Positions 10,711-18,888 of a DNA stretch of 42,541 nucleotides are shown one piece after another; within the stretch, counting starts at the first letter, position 1, and every line of letters starts with the position of its first letter. The notes beneath the pieces were generated by a model. That model did no database searches, was not told the origin of the DNA, and was given only the letters and a program-made list of their open reading frames with translations. The translations under genes were made by a program, and so were the position numbers. The DNA comes from Terriglobia bacterium (GTDB lineage Bacteria; Acidobacteriota; Vicinamibacteria; Vicinamibacterales; CAVVIG01), in the NCBI GenBank assembly GCA_020073005.1, contig JAIQFX010000042.1, positions 1 to 42,541 of the forward strand, written 5' to 3'.

Positions 10711-11861
10711 GAGCGGGACAGCAGCTGGCGCGCGATCACGAGCCGCTGGATCTCGCTCGTGCCCTCGCCGATGGTCGTGAGCTTGACGTCGCGGAAGAAC
10801 TTCTCGGCCGGGTAATCCTTCACGAAGCCGTACCCGCCGTGGATCTGGACGCAGTCGTCGGCCACCTTCACGGCGATCTCGCTCGCGTACAGCTTCGCCA
10901 TGGACGACTCGAGCGTCGTCCGCGCGCCCTGGCCTTTCAGGTACGCCGCGCGGTACGTGAGCCACCGCGCGCCTTCGATCCGCACGGCCGCGTCCGCGAG
11001 CTTCCATTGAATTGCCTGAAAGGTCGAGATCGTCTTACCGAACGATGTCCGTTCCTTCGCGTAGCGCAGCTCCGCTTCGTACGCGCCCTGCGCGAGGCCG
11101 ACGGCGAGCGCCGCGATGCCGATGCGGCCGGCGTCGAGTACCTGCATCGTGTTGACGAACCCCTGCCCGGCTTCGCCGAGCAATTGATCGCCGGGCACGC
11201 GACAGTTCTCGAGCAGCACTTCGCTCGTATCGCTCGCGCGCATCCCGAGCTTGTCTTCCTTCTTCCCCGGCGAGATGCCGGGCGTGCCCTTCTCGACGAT
11301 GAACGCGCTGATGCCCTTGGTGCCGGCCGCGCGATCGGTGACGGCCATGATGACGAACACGTCACCGACGCGCCCGTGCGTCGTGAACGTCTTCGATCCG
11401 TTCAGCACCCAGACATTGTCGTCATGGCCGTCGCGCGTCGCCTGCGTGCGCATGCCGGCCGCGTCGCTGCCGGACGTGGATTCGGTCAGGCCCCACGCGC
11501 CGACCTTCTCGCCGCGCGCGAGCGGCGTGAGGAACTTCGTCTTCTGCGCCTCGGTCCCGAACAGCGCGATGTGCGACGCGCACAGACCGTTGTGCGCCGC
11601 GACCGACAGCGCGATCGCCGGGTCGACGCGCGCCAGCTCCTCGATGCAGATGCAGTAGTCGAGCGCCGACATCGCCGCGCCGCCGTACCGCTCGGGGAAC
11701 TGGATCCCGAGCAGGCCGAGGGCCGCCAGCTTCGGCATCAGCTCGGCGGGAAAGTGCTGCGTCTGATCCCACTCGCGCACGTGCGGGCGGATCTCGGTCT
11801 CCGCGAACTCGCGGACCGTGCGGCGCAGGAGCGCCTGTTCTTCGGTCGGCCGGAAATCCAT
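10707..11861 (-). CDS. acyl-CoA dehydrogenase
   Basis: A 384-residue FAD-dependent acyl-CoA dehydrogenase, full length for short/branched-chain members. The start [19 protein letters not shown] is typical. The flavin-binding [11 protein letters not shown] lies at about residues 130-140. The substrate-side segment [12 protein letters not shown] near the C-terminus holds the glutamate that acts as catalytic base in the short/medium-chain group. The stop overlaps the GTG of meaB by 4 bases, which points to a role in a pathway feeding methylmalonyl-CoA (valine, isoleucine or short-chain acyl-CoA). Exact chain length is not readable from the sequence. Confidence 0.93.
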   Translation of the reverse strand: MDFRPTEEQALLRRTVREFAETEIRPHVREWDQTQHFPAELMPKLAALGLLGIQFPERYGGAAMSALDYCICIEELARVDPAIALSVAAHNGLCASHIALFGTEAQKTKFLTPLARGEKVGAWGLTESTSGSDAAGMRTQATRDGHDDNVWVLNGSKTFTTHGRVGDVFVIMAVTDRAAGTKGISAFIVEKGTPGISPGKKEDKLGMRASDTSEVLLENCRVPGDQLLGEAGQGFVNTMQVLDAGRIGIAALAVGLAQGAYEAELRYAKERTSFGKTISTFQAIQWKLADAAVRIEGARWLTYRAAYLKGQGARTTLESSMAKLYASEIAVKVADDCVQIHGGYGFVKDYPAEKFFRDVKLTTIGEGTSEIQRLVIARQLLSRS

Positions 11862-11866
11862 CCCGA

Positions 11867-12595
11867 TCAAGACTGTATCACTGCCATGACCATCAGGCGG
11901 TAGGTGCGGCGGCCTGTTTTCTCGAGGAACGCGACGCGCCGGCCGTCGGACGACCACGCGGGAAGCGTCGCGCCTTTGGCGGGCGCGAGCGTCGTGCGGT
12001 GCTTGAACTGGTCCATCAGCGTCACCCGGCCGTCGTTGATGAAGAGAATCGCGCCGCTGCCCGCCGGTCCCCAGCTGAAGTTCTCGCCGAGGAACGGATC
12101 GCCGTTGGTCCACTCGCCGATCCGCCAGCCGAGCAGCCACAACGTCGTGTCGAAGGCGTACGCGTCCGCGGAATTCTTCGGGTCCGGCGTGAAGGCGCCG
12201 TTCCCGCCGCCGCTGCCGCCAAGAAACGGCGTCACGCGCGTCCTTCTGTCCTCTCGGGCGAGCTCGATCCGCAGGGCCGGGTTGCCCGGCGCGCTGAAGT
12301 CCGACTTCATCGCCCAGTACGCCGACGCCCAATCCGGCTCGCCGAACGCGGCGCTGACCGTGCGATCGACGAGCGAGACGATGTAGTCGTGGGCCGTGCT
12401 GCCGCCTTCGACCGTCTGCAGATAGACGTACTCGCCGTCGTTCGACCACGCGAGCTGCCGGAACTCGCCCTTCAGCTGACGCTCGTCGAGCTCGCACACG
12501 ACGACGGGCTTTGCCGCCGTGAATGTCGAGACGTCGATCGGCGCGACCGTCGCCGTCTGACCGATCAGCGTGAGGAGGAGAAGAACGATGCGCAC
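11867..12595 (-). CDS. secreted propeller-like (TolB/WD40-like) protein, paralog 1
   Basis: A 242-residue protein with a short signal peptide ([18 protein letters not shown]). It shows the pattern of TolB/WD40-like beta-propeller blades: [14 protein letters not shown] near residue 50 and [22 protein letters not shown] near 215-235. It is clearly a paralog of the next gene upstream (12622-13398): both share an ID-V-S start, LKGE-RQ--WS-D, a W--KSD-APG-PAL segment, a GP-G-G-I-DGR-LMDQ segment and the same ending. No catalytic residue is seen; the function is unknown. It ends 5 bases before the acyl-CoA dehydrogenase start and may be co-transcribed with it. Confidence 0.75.
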   Translation of the reverse strand: MRIVLLLLTLIGQTATVAPIDVSTFTAAKPVVVCELDERQLKGEFRQLAWSNDGEYVYLQTVEGGSTAHDYIVSLVDRTVSAAFGEPDWASAYWAMKSDFSAPGNPALRIELAREDRRTRVTPFLGGSGGGNGAFTPDPKNSADAYAFDTTLWLLGWRIGEWTNGDPFLGENFSWGPAGSGAILFINDGRVTLMDQFKHRTTLAPAKGATLPAWSSDGRRVAFLEKTGRRTYRLMVMAVIQS

Positions 12596-12598
12596 GCC

Positions 12599-12633
12599 TT
12601 TTCAGTTTTCCGTTTTCAGTTCTAACTTTTGCT
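12599..12633. repeat. heptamer array TTTTCAG type (family B), copy 1
   Basis: Units TTTTCAG, TTTTCCG, TTTTCAG, TTCTAAC, TTTTGCT in the 26-base gap between the two propeller paralogs. It supplies the TAG stop codon of the gene at 12622-13398. Two more copies of the same family occur at 16681 and 18377-18436. Confidence 0.88.
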
Positions 12634-13398
12634 GACTCCGGCGACCAACAGCGTGAACTTCTTCCGCCCGCTCTTCTGCACCCATGCGAGCCGGCTGGCG
12701 TCTGTCGACCACGCGGGCAGCAGCGCTTGCTTCACGCCCGGGATGATGCGCTTGTGTTGCTCCTGGTCGAGGAGCATCAGCCGGCCGTCGCGATCCGTGT
12801 ACGCGATCACGCCGGTCCCGCGCGGCCCCCAGCCGAACATCAAGCCGGGAATCGGCCGCTCGTTGACGAACTCGCTGACGGCCTGGCCGAGCAGATTGAA
12901 TCTGACGACGTTCTGCTTCTGGCGCTGCGATTCGCGATCGATGTTGCCCGGGCTGACGCCGGTCGGATCGGATCGGTTGCTGTCGATCGCGCCCGCCGAG
13001 CCGGTGCCGATCTTGACCGTCTCGAGCTTCTGCTCGACGTCGATGACGAGCGCCGGCACGCCCGGCGCGGTTCGATCGGATTTGTTCGTCCAGTACACGT
13101 GGGCCCAGTCGGGCTGTGCGTCAACCGCGGCCGGCACGCCGCCCGCGCGCGGCACGGTGTAGTGCCGCAGCTTCGGCGACTGCGGATCGCCGTCCGCGGT
13201 CTGCACGTAGAGCTGCGTGTCGTCGCTCGACCAGCCGACCTGCCGCAGCTCGCCTTTCAGTGTCCCCAGATCGAGCTCGGTGACCGTCGCCGGCGCGCCG
13301 ACGATCAGCTTCGACACGTCGATGGGCATCGCCATCGGCTGAGCGAAGAGACCGGCGACCGGCACGGCGATCGATAACGCGAAGGCGAGCGGCCGCAT
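12622..13398 (-). CDS. secreted propeller-like (TolB/WD40-like) protein, paralog 2
   Basis: A 258-residue exported protein with signal peptide [20 protein letters not shown]. The ATG at 13398 follows a strong GGAGG ribosome site. The body repeats the blade pattern [14 protein letters not shown] and [25 protein letters not shown], and it aligns along its whole length with the paralog just downstream. It has an extra insert of ~20 residues (around [16 protein letters not shown]) not found in the paralog. The tandem arrangement points to a local duplication. The role is unknown; such proteins often act in periplasmic protein-protein contacts. Confidence 0.75.
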   Translation of the reverse strand: MRPLAFALSIAVPVAGLFAQPMAMPIDVSKLIVGAPATVTELDLGTLKGELRQVGWSSDDTQLYVQTADGDPQSPKLRHYTVPRAGGVPAAVDAQPDWAHVYWTNKSDRTAPGVPALVIDVEQKLETVKIGTGSAGAIDSNRSDPTGVSPGNIDRESQRQKQNVVRFNLLGQAVSEFVNERPIPGLMFGWGPRGTGVIAYTDRDGRLMLLDQEQHKRIIPGVKQALLPAWSTDASRLAWVQKSGRKKFTLLVAGVSKS

Positions 13399-13424
13399 GG
13401 CACACCTCCGGAATCGAGCGCCGT

Positions 13425-14435
13425 TCACAGCGCCCGGCTGACGGGGTGATGGGAGGTTGGCGTCACGGCACCCGCTTCGTCCAGCGCCCAGTTCGTGTGG
13501 GGCGCGCGGTTCTCGATGAGCCAGCCGTTCAGAAGACCGGAGTAATTCTGCCAGCGCATCCCGTGACGCTCGTAGAACGGGACCAGCGCGCGCTGCAGCG
13601 CCGGCAGGCGGTAGAACGGCACGCCGGCGAAGTAGTGATGCTCGAGGTGGTAGTTCGAGTTGAGGAACGTGAAATCCCAGAACCAGTTCCCGCGCACGAG
13701 CGTGGTCCACTTCGTGGGATCGGTCGGATCGATGTCGTAGTGCTGGCCGAGACGGTTCAGCGTGAACGCGATCGGGAAGACGAAGAAGACCGGAACGACG
13801 TACGCGCGAAGCGCCGCGGCGCCGCCGGCCAGGGCCCAGATGAGCGCGAGCGCCGTGAGGTGCGCGACGATCGACACGCGGCGTTCGCGCGCGATCTGCC
13901 GCTGCAGCGCCTCGGGATACGTGGCGCTCTCCTTCCGCGCGGCGCGAAAGTAGATCGGGAACAGCGCCGGCGAGCAATACAGCAGCTTGAACCACCGCGC
14001 GTTGATCTTCGGCGACAGGTGATGCCGCTTCGGATCGTCGTCGAACGATCCCAGCTCGGCGTGATGATCGAGATGCCAGCGCGTGAACTGGCTCGCGGAG
14101 ATGCCGCTCGGCACCGCGTACAGCCAGCCGAGCAGCCGATCGGCCGCCGGTCGCCGCGAGTCGAACACCGTGTGGTGGACGACCTCGTGCAGCAGCACCG
14201 TGAAGTTGAACACCGTGAACCCCTGCACGAACGCCAGCGGGATCCACAGCAGCGGATTCGCGGTCGAGAGCAGCCCCCACGTCGCCAGCGCCAGCAGACC
14301 GAACTGCCGCGCCGCGATCAGCAGATGCCGCGCGGCCGACTTGCGGTGGAACGCGCGCAGCGTCTCGCGCGGCAGCACGTGGCTGAGCTCCGTCCGGAGC
14401 GCGATGGCGTGCTGGCTGTAATAGTGGGCCTTCAC
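13425..14435 (-). CDS. fatty acid desaturase-like di-iron membrane enzyme
   Basis: A 336-residue integral membrane protein with the three histidine boxes of the fatty acid desaturase/hydroxylase superfamily: HEVVHH (residues 83-88), HLDHH (121-125) and HLEHH (about 275). There are four to five membrane helices around them. Start taken as GTG at 14435 (KAHYYSQHAIALR follows); no strong ribosome site is visible, so the start is less sure. It probably inserts a double bond or hydroxyl into an acyl chain or related lipid at the membrane. It is transcribed away from the small OMP gene at 14478. The substrate is unknown. Confidence 0.85.
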   Translation of the reverse strand: MKAHYYSQHAIALRTELSHVLPRETLRAFHRKSAARHLLIAARQFGLLALATWGLLSTANPLLWIPLAFVQGFTVFNFTVLLHEVVHHTVFDSRRPAADRLLGWLYAVPSGISASQFTRWHLDHHAELGSFDDDPKRHHLSPKINARWFKLLYCSPALFPIYFRAARKESATYPEALQRQIARERRVSIVAHLTALALIWALAGGAAALRAYVVPVFFVFPIAFTLNRLGQHYDIDPTDPTKWTTLVRGNWFWDFTFLNSNYHLEHHYFAGVPFYRLPALQRALVPFYERHGMRWQNYSGLLNGWLIENRAPHTNWALDEAGAVTPTSHHPVSRAL

Positions 14436-14477
14436 GGGTGTGGAGACGATTGTACTATGATGATTCCAGGAGGGCTC

Positions 14478-14960
14478 ATGGCTCGTGCACGCCACGCCGC
14501 TGTCGCCGCCGTGCTGCTGCTGCTCGTCGCGGCGCCCGCGCGCGCGGACCTGACCGCATTCATCGGCGCCAACACCACGCCCGCGAACCGGCAGGCGCGC
14601 GGCGTCGCGCTCGGCGTCGGCCTGGTCATCATCGGCTTCGAATTCGAATATGCGTCGACCGAAGAGGATCCGACGGTCTCGGCGCCGTCGCTCAAGACGG
14701 GGAGCGGCAATCTGCTGCTGCAGACGCCCGGCGCCTTCTTCGGCTTCCAGCCGTACTGGACGACCGGTGGCGGGCTGTACAACGAGTCGCTCGGCACGCG
14801 CTCGGACACCGGGTTCAGCCTCAACACCGGCGGCGGCGTGAAGGTGAACCTCCTCGGCCCGATTCGGCTGCGGGTGGACTACCGGGTGTTCAAGCAGGGA
14901 AACGGTGCGCTGTATTCGACAGCGCACCGTGTCTACGCAGGACTGAATCTGAAGTTCTGA
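14478..14960 (+). CDS. small exported beta-barrel-like outer-membrane protein
   Basis: A 160-residue protein with a signal peptide (MARARHAAVAAVLLLLVAAPARA). The ATG at 14478 is preceded by AGGAGG at 7 bases, which decides the start over the ATG pair at 14457-14460. The mature part is Gly-rich with alternating aromatic strands (GVALGVGLVIIGFEFEYA, GFQPYWTTGGGLYNES, GPIRLRVDYRVF) and ends in a phenylalanine (AGLNLKF), as outer-membrane beta-barrels do. This resembles OmpW/OprF-like small barrels. No specific family is recognised. It converges with the next gene, with one base between their stops. Confidence 0.7.
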   Translation: MARARHAAVAAVLLLLVAAPARADLTAFIGANTTPANRQARGVALGVGLVIIGFEFEYASTEEDPTVSAPSLKTGSGNLLLQTPGAFFGFQPYWTTGGGLYNESLGTRSDTGFSLNTGGGVKVNLLGPIRLRVDYRVFKQGNGALYSTAHRVYAGLNLKF

Positions 14961-14961
14961 G

Positions 14962-15426
14962 TTACTTGCCGAGATCGGCGACGAGCGTCAGGTTGACGAA
15001 ATTCTGGCCCGACGCGTAGGCGCCGGCGTACTGCTTGTAGAGATCGGCCACTTCGGCGGGCGGAAACGCTTCGGCGAGGATGTTCGACACCGTGTAGTCC
15101 GCGCCCTTGACCGACGGATCGATCAGGAAGACGTAGAGCACGTTGCCGCCGGCCGCCGGGTCGGGCGACTTGAAGACCTTCCAGCTCTTCGCCTGCTCCT
15201 TGCGTTCCGGCTTCGCGCTCTTCTGCAGCGCTTCCTTCAGCTTGCCCACGACGGCTTCGAAGTCGCCGGTCTTGTCGGGCTTGATGAAGTTGAGCACCAT
15301 GCCGCCGTCGGACGCGAAGACGCGCGCGGTGGGCGGGGCCGCTGCCTGCGCCGCCGGTTGCTGGGCAGACGTAGCGGTCGCCGACAGCATGACGGCGACA
15401 AATCCAAAGGCAATCCAACGACGCAT
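14962..15426 (-). CDS. exported protein of unknown function
   Basis: A 154-residue protein with a signal peptide (MRRWIAFGFVAVMLSATATSAQ). The ATG at 15426 has an AGGAGGAGG ribosome site 5 bases upstream, better placed than the adjoining GTG. The mature part starts with an Ala/Gln/Pro linker followed by a compact alpha/beta region (VFASDGGMVLNFIKPDKTGDFEAVV, YVFLIDPSVKGADY). It looks like one small domain, possibly of ferredoxin-like fold, but I do not recognise it. The gene lies 45 bases after the hemW stop and could be the last gene of that transcript. Confidence 0.75.
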   Translation of the reverse strand: MRRWIAFGFVAVMLSATATSAQQPAAQAAAPPTARVFASDGGMVLNFIKPDKTGDFEAVVGKLKEALQKSAKPERKEQAKSWKVFKSPDPAAGGNVLYVFLIDPSVKGADYTVSNILAEAFPPAEVADLYKQYAGAYASGQNFVNLTLVADLGK

Positions 15427-15471
15427 CACGGCCTCCTCCTGCGAAAGGGCGTTACTTTAGCGTACTCAGGG

Positions 15472-16647
15472 CTACACGAAAACGGTCATTACTTCGTTGG
15501 CCAGCAGCATTCCGCGGCGGGTCAGATGAAGGCGGGCACCGTCGCGCCGGAGGCAGCCGGCCTCGAGGAACCGCTCGAGATCCCGGCCAAACCGGCGCCA
15601 GACGTCGACGCCATAACGTTTTTGTATGGAATCGCCGTCGATACCGTCGACCAACCGCAGGCCCGTAAAGAGCGCGTCCCCGAGCCGCTCGTCCGGGTTC
15701 AGGCGCCGCTCGTCGACCCGCGTCGACTCGCCGCGCGCGATCCGGTCCACGAACTCCTCGGTGGACGCGACATTCTTCCACCGGACCCCATCGCGTGTCG
15801 AGTGGGCCCCGCAGCCGAGCCCCAGCCACTCGCCGTCGGTCCAGTACTTGAGGTTGTGGCGGGAGCGACGGCCGGGCCGGGCGACGTTGGAGATCTCGTA
15901 CTGCTCGTAGCCGGCGGCGTCCAGCCGATCGAGCGACGTCAGGTACATCGCCGCGGCGTCGTCGTCGGGCGCCTGCGACCAGCGGGCGCGCGCCATCTCG
16001 TCCTTGAGCGGCGCGTTCGGGTAGACCTCGAGCAGGTACAGCGACAGATGCTCCGGCGCGAGCGCGATGGCGGCGTCGACCGACGCGAGCCAGTCATCGA
16101 CGCGCTGCGCGGGCAGCCACATCATCAGATCGAGGCTGAGGTTGTCGAAGCCGGCGGCGCGCGCTTCGGCGACCGCGTGCCGCGCGCGGTCGGCGCTGTG
16201 CAGCCGCGAGAGCCGGCGCAGCTCATCGTCTTTGAAGGATTGCACGCCGTAGCTGAGGCGATTGACGCCCGCGCGCCGGAATGCCGCGAGCCGCGCCTCG
16301 GTCACCGTCTCGGGATTCGCCTCGAGCGTGACCTCGCGATCGATCGCGAGGTCGAACGACGACTCGCACGCCGTGACGATGCGCGCGATCTCGTCCGGCT
16401 CGAGCAGCGACGGCGTCCCGCCGCCGAAGTAGATCGTGTCGGCCTTCTCCCGTCCCGCCCCTCCTGCCCGTCCCGCCTCACCTGCCCGCGCGATTTCTCT
16501 CAGCAGCGCGTCAACGTACCGCGCCTTCAGATCCGCATCGAACAGTCCGCGATTGAAGTTGCAGTAGTTGCAGATGGCGGAGCAGAACGGAATGTGGACG
16601 TAGAGTCCGAGAGGTGCGGGGTGCGGAGTGCGGGGTGCGGGGTGCAC
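15472..16647 (-). CDS. hemW: HemW-type radical SAM protein (heme chaperone)
   Basis: A 391-residue radical SAM protein of the HemN/HemW group. The cluster motif is CSAICNYCNF (CX3CX2C then Phe), without the extra Cys that true coproporphyrinogen dehydrogenases (HemN) carry, so HemW, which hands heme to acceptor proteins, is the better call. Further motifs are TIYFGGGTPSLL, EANPETVT, NRLSYGVQSF and the C-terminal HemN region. The frame's only early start is a GTG inside a heptamer array (16613-16682), so residues 1-12 are encoded by repeat and the native start may have been replaced. It follows the dnaC-like gene. Confidence 0.88.
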   Translation of the reverse strand: MHPAPRTPHPAPLGLYVHIPFCSAICNYCNFNRGLFDADLKARYVDALLREIARAGEAGRAGGAGREKADTIYFGGGTPSLLEPDEIARIVTACESSFDLAIDREVTLEANPETVTEARLAAFRRAGVNRLSYGVQSFKDDELRRLSRLHSADRARHAVAEARAAGFDNLSLDLMMWLPAQRVDDWLASVDAAIALAPEHLSLYLLEVYPNAPLKDEMARARWSQAPDDDAAAMYLTSLDRLDAAGYEQYEISNVARPGRRSRHNLKYWTDGEWLGLGCGAHSTRDGVRWKNVASTEEFVDRIARGESTRVDERRLNPDERLGDALFTGLRLVDGIDGDSIQKRYGVDVWRRFGRDLERFLEAGCLRRDGARLHLTRRGMLLANEVMTVFV

Positions 16648-16682
16648 GGTGCTGGGTGCTGAGTGCTGAGTGCTGGGTGCAG
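16613..16682. repeat. heptamer array GGTGCGG/GGTGCTG/AGTGCTG x10
   Basis: Ten consecutive 7-base units with exact period over 70 bases: four GGTGCGG-type, one GGTGCAC, then GGTGCTG and AGTGCTG types. It fills the gap upstream of hemW, supplies the hemW GTG start and runs directly into the next array (16681-16723). Confidence 0.95.
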
Positions 16683-16723
16683 CTTCAGTTTCAGATTTTC
16701 AGTCTTCAGTTCTAACTTTAGCT
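16681..16723. repeat. heptamer array TTTTCAG type (family B), copy 2
   Basis: Units around TTTTCAG, TCTTCAG, TTCTAAC, TTTAGCT, with 6- and 8-base slips near the left end. The last units match copy 1 at 12599. It supplies the TAA stop codon of the dnaC-like gene. Confidence 0.85.
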
Positions 16724-17569
16724 TCCCGCCCGTCCGCCCGGCCATTTCAGGTCGGCGCGGCCGTCGCGCAGTTGCGCGCGCGCCTGGCGGCCGCGGGGCG
16801 ACGGCAGGACGCCGGCTTTCTTGCGCATCTTCCAGAGCGTGACGAGATCGTCGACGCCGCCGTTGGCCGGCATCTCGCGGTAGTCGGCGCCGTCCATCTC
16901 GACGAACTCGCACATCTCGTGGAGGCGCGAACGCATGCGGTGGCCGATGCGGAACAGCAGCGAGTTCGGCTCGGTGTCGTCGGGAATGTCCTGGTAGTTG
17001 GACGTGAACAGCGTGAGGCGCTTCTCGTTGTACCGCGTATTGACGATGAGGTTCATCGTCTCTTCGACCCATTCGGAGGTCTTTTCGGCGCCCAGATCGT
17101 CGAGGACGAGCAGGTCGGCCGTCATCACCGGCCGGAGAATCTCGAGTTCGGTCGTGCGGATGGACGGATCGTAGGTGCTGCGGATGATGCGGAGCAGATC
17201 GCGCGTGTCGTAGAAGAGCCCGCGCGCGCCGGTCGCCTCGATGATCTGCTTCAAGACCGCGACGGCGAGATGCGTCTTGCCGACGCCCGGCTGGCCTTCG
17301 AGCAGCAAGCCGCGCGTGTGGACGGGAAACGACTCCGCGACGCGGCGCGCCTTGGCGACCGCCTGCTCGAGCGACTCGTTGTAGGCCGTGAAGTTCGCGA
17401 GCGTGCAGTGCTGATACCGCGTCGGAATGTTCGCGTCGGCGAGGCGGTGCCGTCCGATCTGCTCGCGCCAGCAGTCGCACCGCACCACGCGGCGGACGCC
17501 GGTCGCTGGATCGTCGAGGGGCTTCCAGCCCGTACCGTCACAGATGGGACACACCGTCTCTTGAACCAT
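16718..17569 (-). CDS. DnaC/IstB-type AAA+ ATPase (replicative helicase loader-like)
   Basis: A 283-residue AAA+ ATPase of the DnaC/DnaI/IstB group. It opens with a zinc-ribbon-like pattern (CPICDGTGW, residues 7-15, then RCDC near 30). Walker A is EGQPGVGKTH (about 93) and Walker B LLVLDDLGAE (about 152), followed by a sensor region and an arginine-rich end. With no transposase nearby, a chromosomal helicase-loader or DnaI-like role is more likely than a transposition helper. The start ATG at 17569 is formed by a GAACCAT heptamer, and the stop lies in another heptamer array, so both gene ends are defined by repeats. Confidence 0.82.
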   Translation of the reverse strand: MVQETVCPICDGTGWKPLDDPATGVRRVVRCDCWREQIGRHRLADANIPTRYQHCTLANFTAYNESLEQAVAKARRVAESFPVHTRGLLLEGQPGVGKTHLAVAVLKQIIEATGARGLFYDTRDLLRIIRSTYDPSIRTTELEILRPVMTADLLVLDDLGAEKTSEWVEETMNLIVNTRYNEKRLTLFTSNYQDIPDDTEPNSLLFRIGHRMRSRLHEMCEFVEMDGADYREMPANGGVDDLVTLWKMRKKAGVLPSPRGRQARAQLRDGRADLKWPGGRAGS

Positions 17570-17604
17570 GAACCAAGAACCCTGAACCCGGTACGCTGAA
17601 CCCG
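17563..17604. repeat. heptamer array GAACCAT/GAACCCT x6
   Basis: Six exact-period units: GAACCAT, GAACCAA, GAACCCT, GAACCCG, GTACGCT, GAACCCG. It fills the gap between the sigma factor and the dnaC-like gene, and on the minus strand gives the ATG start of the latter. Confidence 0.92.
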
Positions 17605-17606
17605 TG

Positions 17607-18374
17607 TCAGTTGAGATGACTGTGAATCTTCGCCGAGCGCCGCAGCTTTTCCTTGGCGCGCGACTCGATCTGGCGGACTCTTTCGCGCGACAGGTGCAGC
17701 CGGTCGCCGATTTCCTGCAGCGTGCGCGGCTCGTCGTCTTCGAGCCCGAAGCGCAGCCGCACGACCTCGCGCTCCTTCCCGTCGAGATCGAGCAGCGCGG
17801 CCGCGAGCTCGTCGAGGTCGGACTGGTGGATCAGCTCGTCCTCGATCGCCGGCACGCCGTCCTGCGGCAGCAGATCGCCGAATTCGCGCGTCCCGCCGCG
17901 GTTCTCCGCGCGGGCCGACATCACGGGCTCGCTGAGCGAAATGTCCTCGCCGCCGTGGTGCAGCGCGGCGAACAGCTTCGGCGGAAAGCAGAACGCGCGC
18001 GTCTGATCGGCGAGCACGTGCATCATCGCTTCGCGCACCCACCAGACGCCGTAGGTGATGAACTTGACGTTGCGCGAGGGATCGAAGCGCCGCGCGGCCT
18101 CGATCAGCCCGAGGTTGCCTTCGTGTATCAGGTCGAGAAAGGAGACGCCGTGGCCGCGGTACCGCTTCGCGTAGGAGACGACGAATCGCAGGTTGGCTTC
18201 GACCAGACGCGTGATCGCGGCTTCGTCGCGGTGCTGCTGAATCCGGAGGCCGAGCGCGCGTTCTTCCTCGACCGTCAGCCGCGGCAGCCTCGCGATCTCT
18301 CTCAGGTACGCGGCGAGCGCGCTCGCATCGTCTTCGCTCGCTCCATACCGCCGCGGCATGGAGGAAGCATACAT
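17607..18374 (-). CDS. sigma-70 family RNA polymerase sigma factor lacking most of region 3
   Basis: A 255-residue sigma factor (start ATG 18374; ATG 18359 is an alternative). It has region 1.2 (ALAAYLREIARLPRLT), region 2 (LVEANLRFVVSYAKRY, DLIHEGNLGLIEAARRFD, the -10-melting FITYGVWWVREAM) and region 4 (EREVVRLRFGL, TLQEIGDRLHLSRERVRQIESRAKEKLR). Between them, where region 3 (~75 residues) normally follows the PPKL end of region 2.4, only a short acidic linker (ISLSEPV...REFGDLLPQDG) remains. It is thus shorter than RpoD, RpoS or RpoH. Its place behind hspR-dnaJ-dnaK suggests a heat or stress role; this is inference. Confidence 0.88.
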   Translation of the reverse strand: MYASSMPRRYGASEDDASALAAYLREIARLPRLTVEEERALGLRIQQHRDEAAITRLVEANLRFVVSYAKRYRGHGVSFLDLIHEGNLGLIEAARRFDPSRNVKFITYGVWWVREAMMHVLADQTRAFCFPPKLFAALHHGGEDISLSEPVMSARAENRGGTREFGDLLPQDGVPAIEDELIHQSDLDELAAALLDLDGKEREVVRLRFGLEDDEPRTLQEIGDRLHLSRERVRQIESRAKEKLRRSAKIHSHLN

Positions 18375-18376
18375 CA

Positions 18377-18436
18377 AACTGAAAACTTGAAACTGAAAAG
18401 AGAAAACTTGATCTTCGCGGACTTTTCAGTTTTCAC
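18377..18436. repeat. heptamer arrays AACTGAA and TTTTCAG facing each other (family B), copy 3
   Basis: Left arm: AACTGAA, AACTTGA, AACTGAA, AAGAGAA, AACTTGA (18377-18411). Right arm in the opposite sense: TTTTCAG, TTTTCAC (18423-18436). The arms can pair in an imperfect hairpin between hspR and the sigma gene. The right arm supplies the hspR TGA stop; the left arm abuts the sigma factor start. Confidence 0.9.
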
Positions 18437-18834
18437 TTTTTCGGGCTTTCCGGCTTCGACGCGCGGACCAGATCAGTCGGAGCCGATTTGACGAGCGCCG
18501 TCGACAGCCGCTGCTCCCACCCGTCGAGCCCGCGGGCCATCTCGTGCTTGACGTACTCCATGAACTCGTTGACTTCGTGCTGCATCGCCTCGATCTTGCG
18601 GCGCATGTTGAGGATGATCTCCACGCCGGCGAGGTTCACGCCGAGATCTCGGGTGAGTGACAGAATCGTCTCCAGCTGCTCGAGGTCTTCTTCCGAGTAC
18701 AGCCGCGTGTTGCCCTCGGTCCGGGACGGCTTCAGCAGCCCTTCCCGCTCGTACAAGCGCAGCGTCTGCGGGTGGATGTTGTACTTCTGCGCCACCGCGC
18801 TGATCATGTAGAACGCTTTGCCGGGTTTCTTCAT
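18433..18834 (-). CDS. hspR: HspR-like MerR family heat-shock repressor
   Basis: A 133-residue MerR-type DNA-binding protein. The winged helix-turn-helix is at residues ~8-50 (MISAVAQKYNIHPQTLRLYE, LLKPSRTEGNTRLYSEEDL) and a helical dimer region follows. The sequence and its place next to dnaJ and dnaK match HspR, which represses dnaK operons by binding HAIR inverted repeats and is released when DnaK is busy with unfolded protein. ATG 18834 with AGGA close upstream is chosen over an upstream TTG. A HAIR-like inverted repeat is seen before dnaK. The last codons run into a family B repeat. Confidence 0.9.
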   Translation of the reverse strand: MKKPGKAFYMISAVAQKYNIHPQTLRLYEREGLLKPSRTEGNTRLYSEEDLEQLETILSLTRDLGVNLAGVEIILNMRRKIEAMQHEVNEFMEYVKHEMARGLDGWEQRLSTALVKSAPTDLVRASKPESPKK

Positions 18835-18850
18835 GGTCCTCAAGAACGTT

Positions 18851-18888
18851 AACCACGGAGGTCACTGTCCTCAGTGTCCTCCGTGGTT
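18851..18888. repeat. ACCACGGAGG hairpin, copy 1 (17-base arms)
   Basis: Arms 18851-18867 and 18872-18888 pair over 17 bases with one mismatch and a 4-base loop. It fills the gap between dnaJ and hspR and starts at the dnaJ stop codon. It could act as an mRNA stability or attenuation structure; there is no U-tract, so a simple terminator is unlikely. Confidence 0.9.

Noticed and set aside
15472-16647. Oxygen-independent coproporphyrinogen III oxidase (HemN)
   Set aside because: The CX3CX2C motif is followed by Asn-Phe without the fourth cysteine, as in HemW.
16613-16723. Possible CRISPR array
   Set aside because: Units are 7 bases with no unique spacers; these are short tandem repeats.
16718-17569. 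IS21-type IstB transposition helper
   Set aside because: No IstA transposase or terminal inverted repeats nearby, and an N-terminal zinc-ribbon-like motif fits chromosomal DnaC/DnaI-like proteins better.
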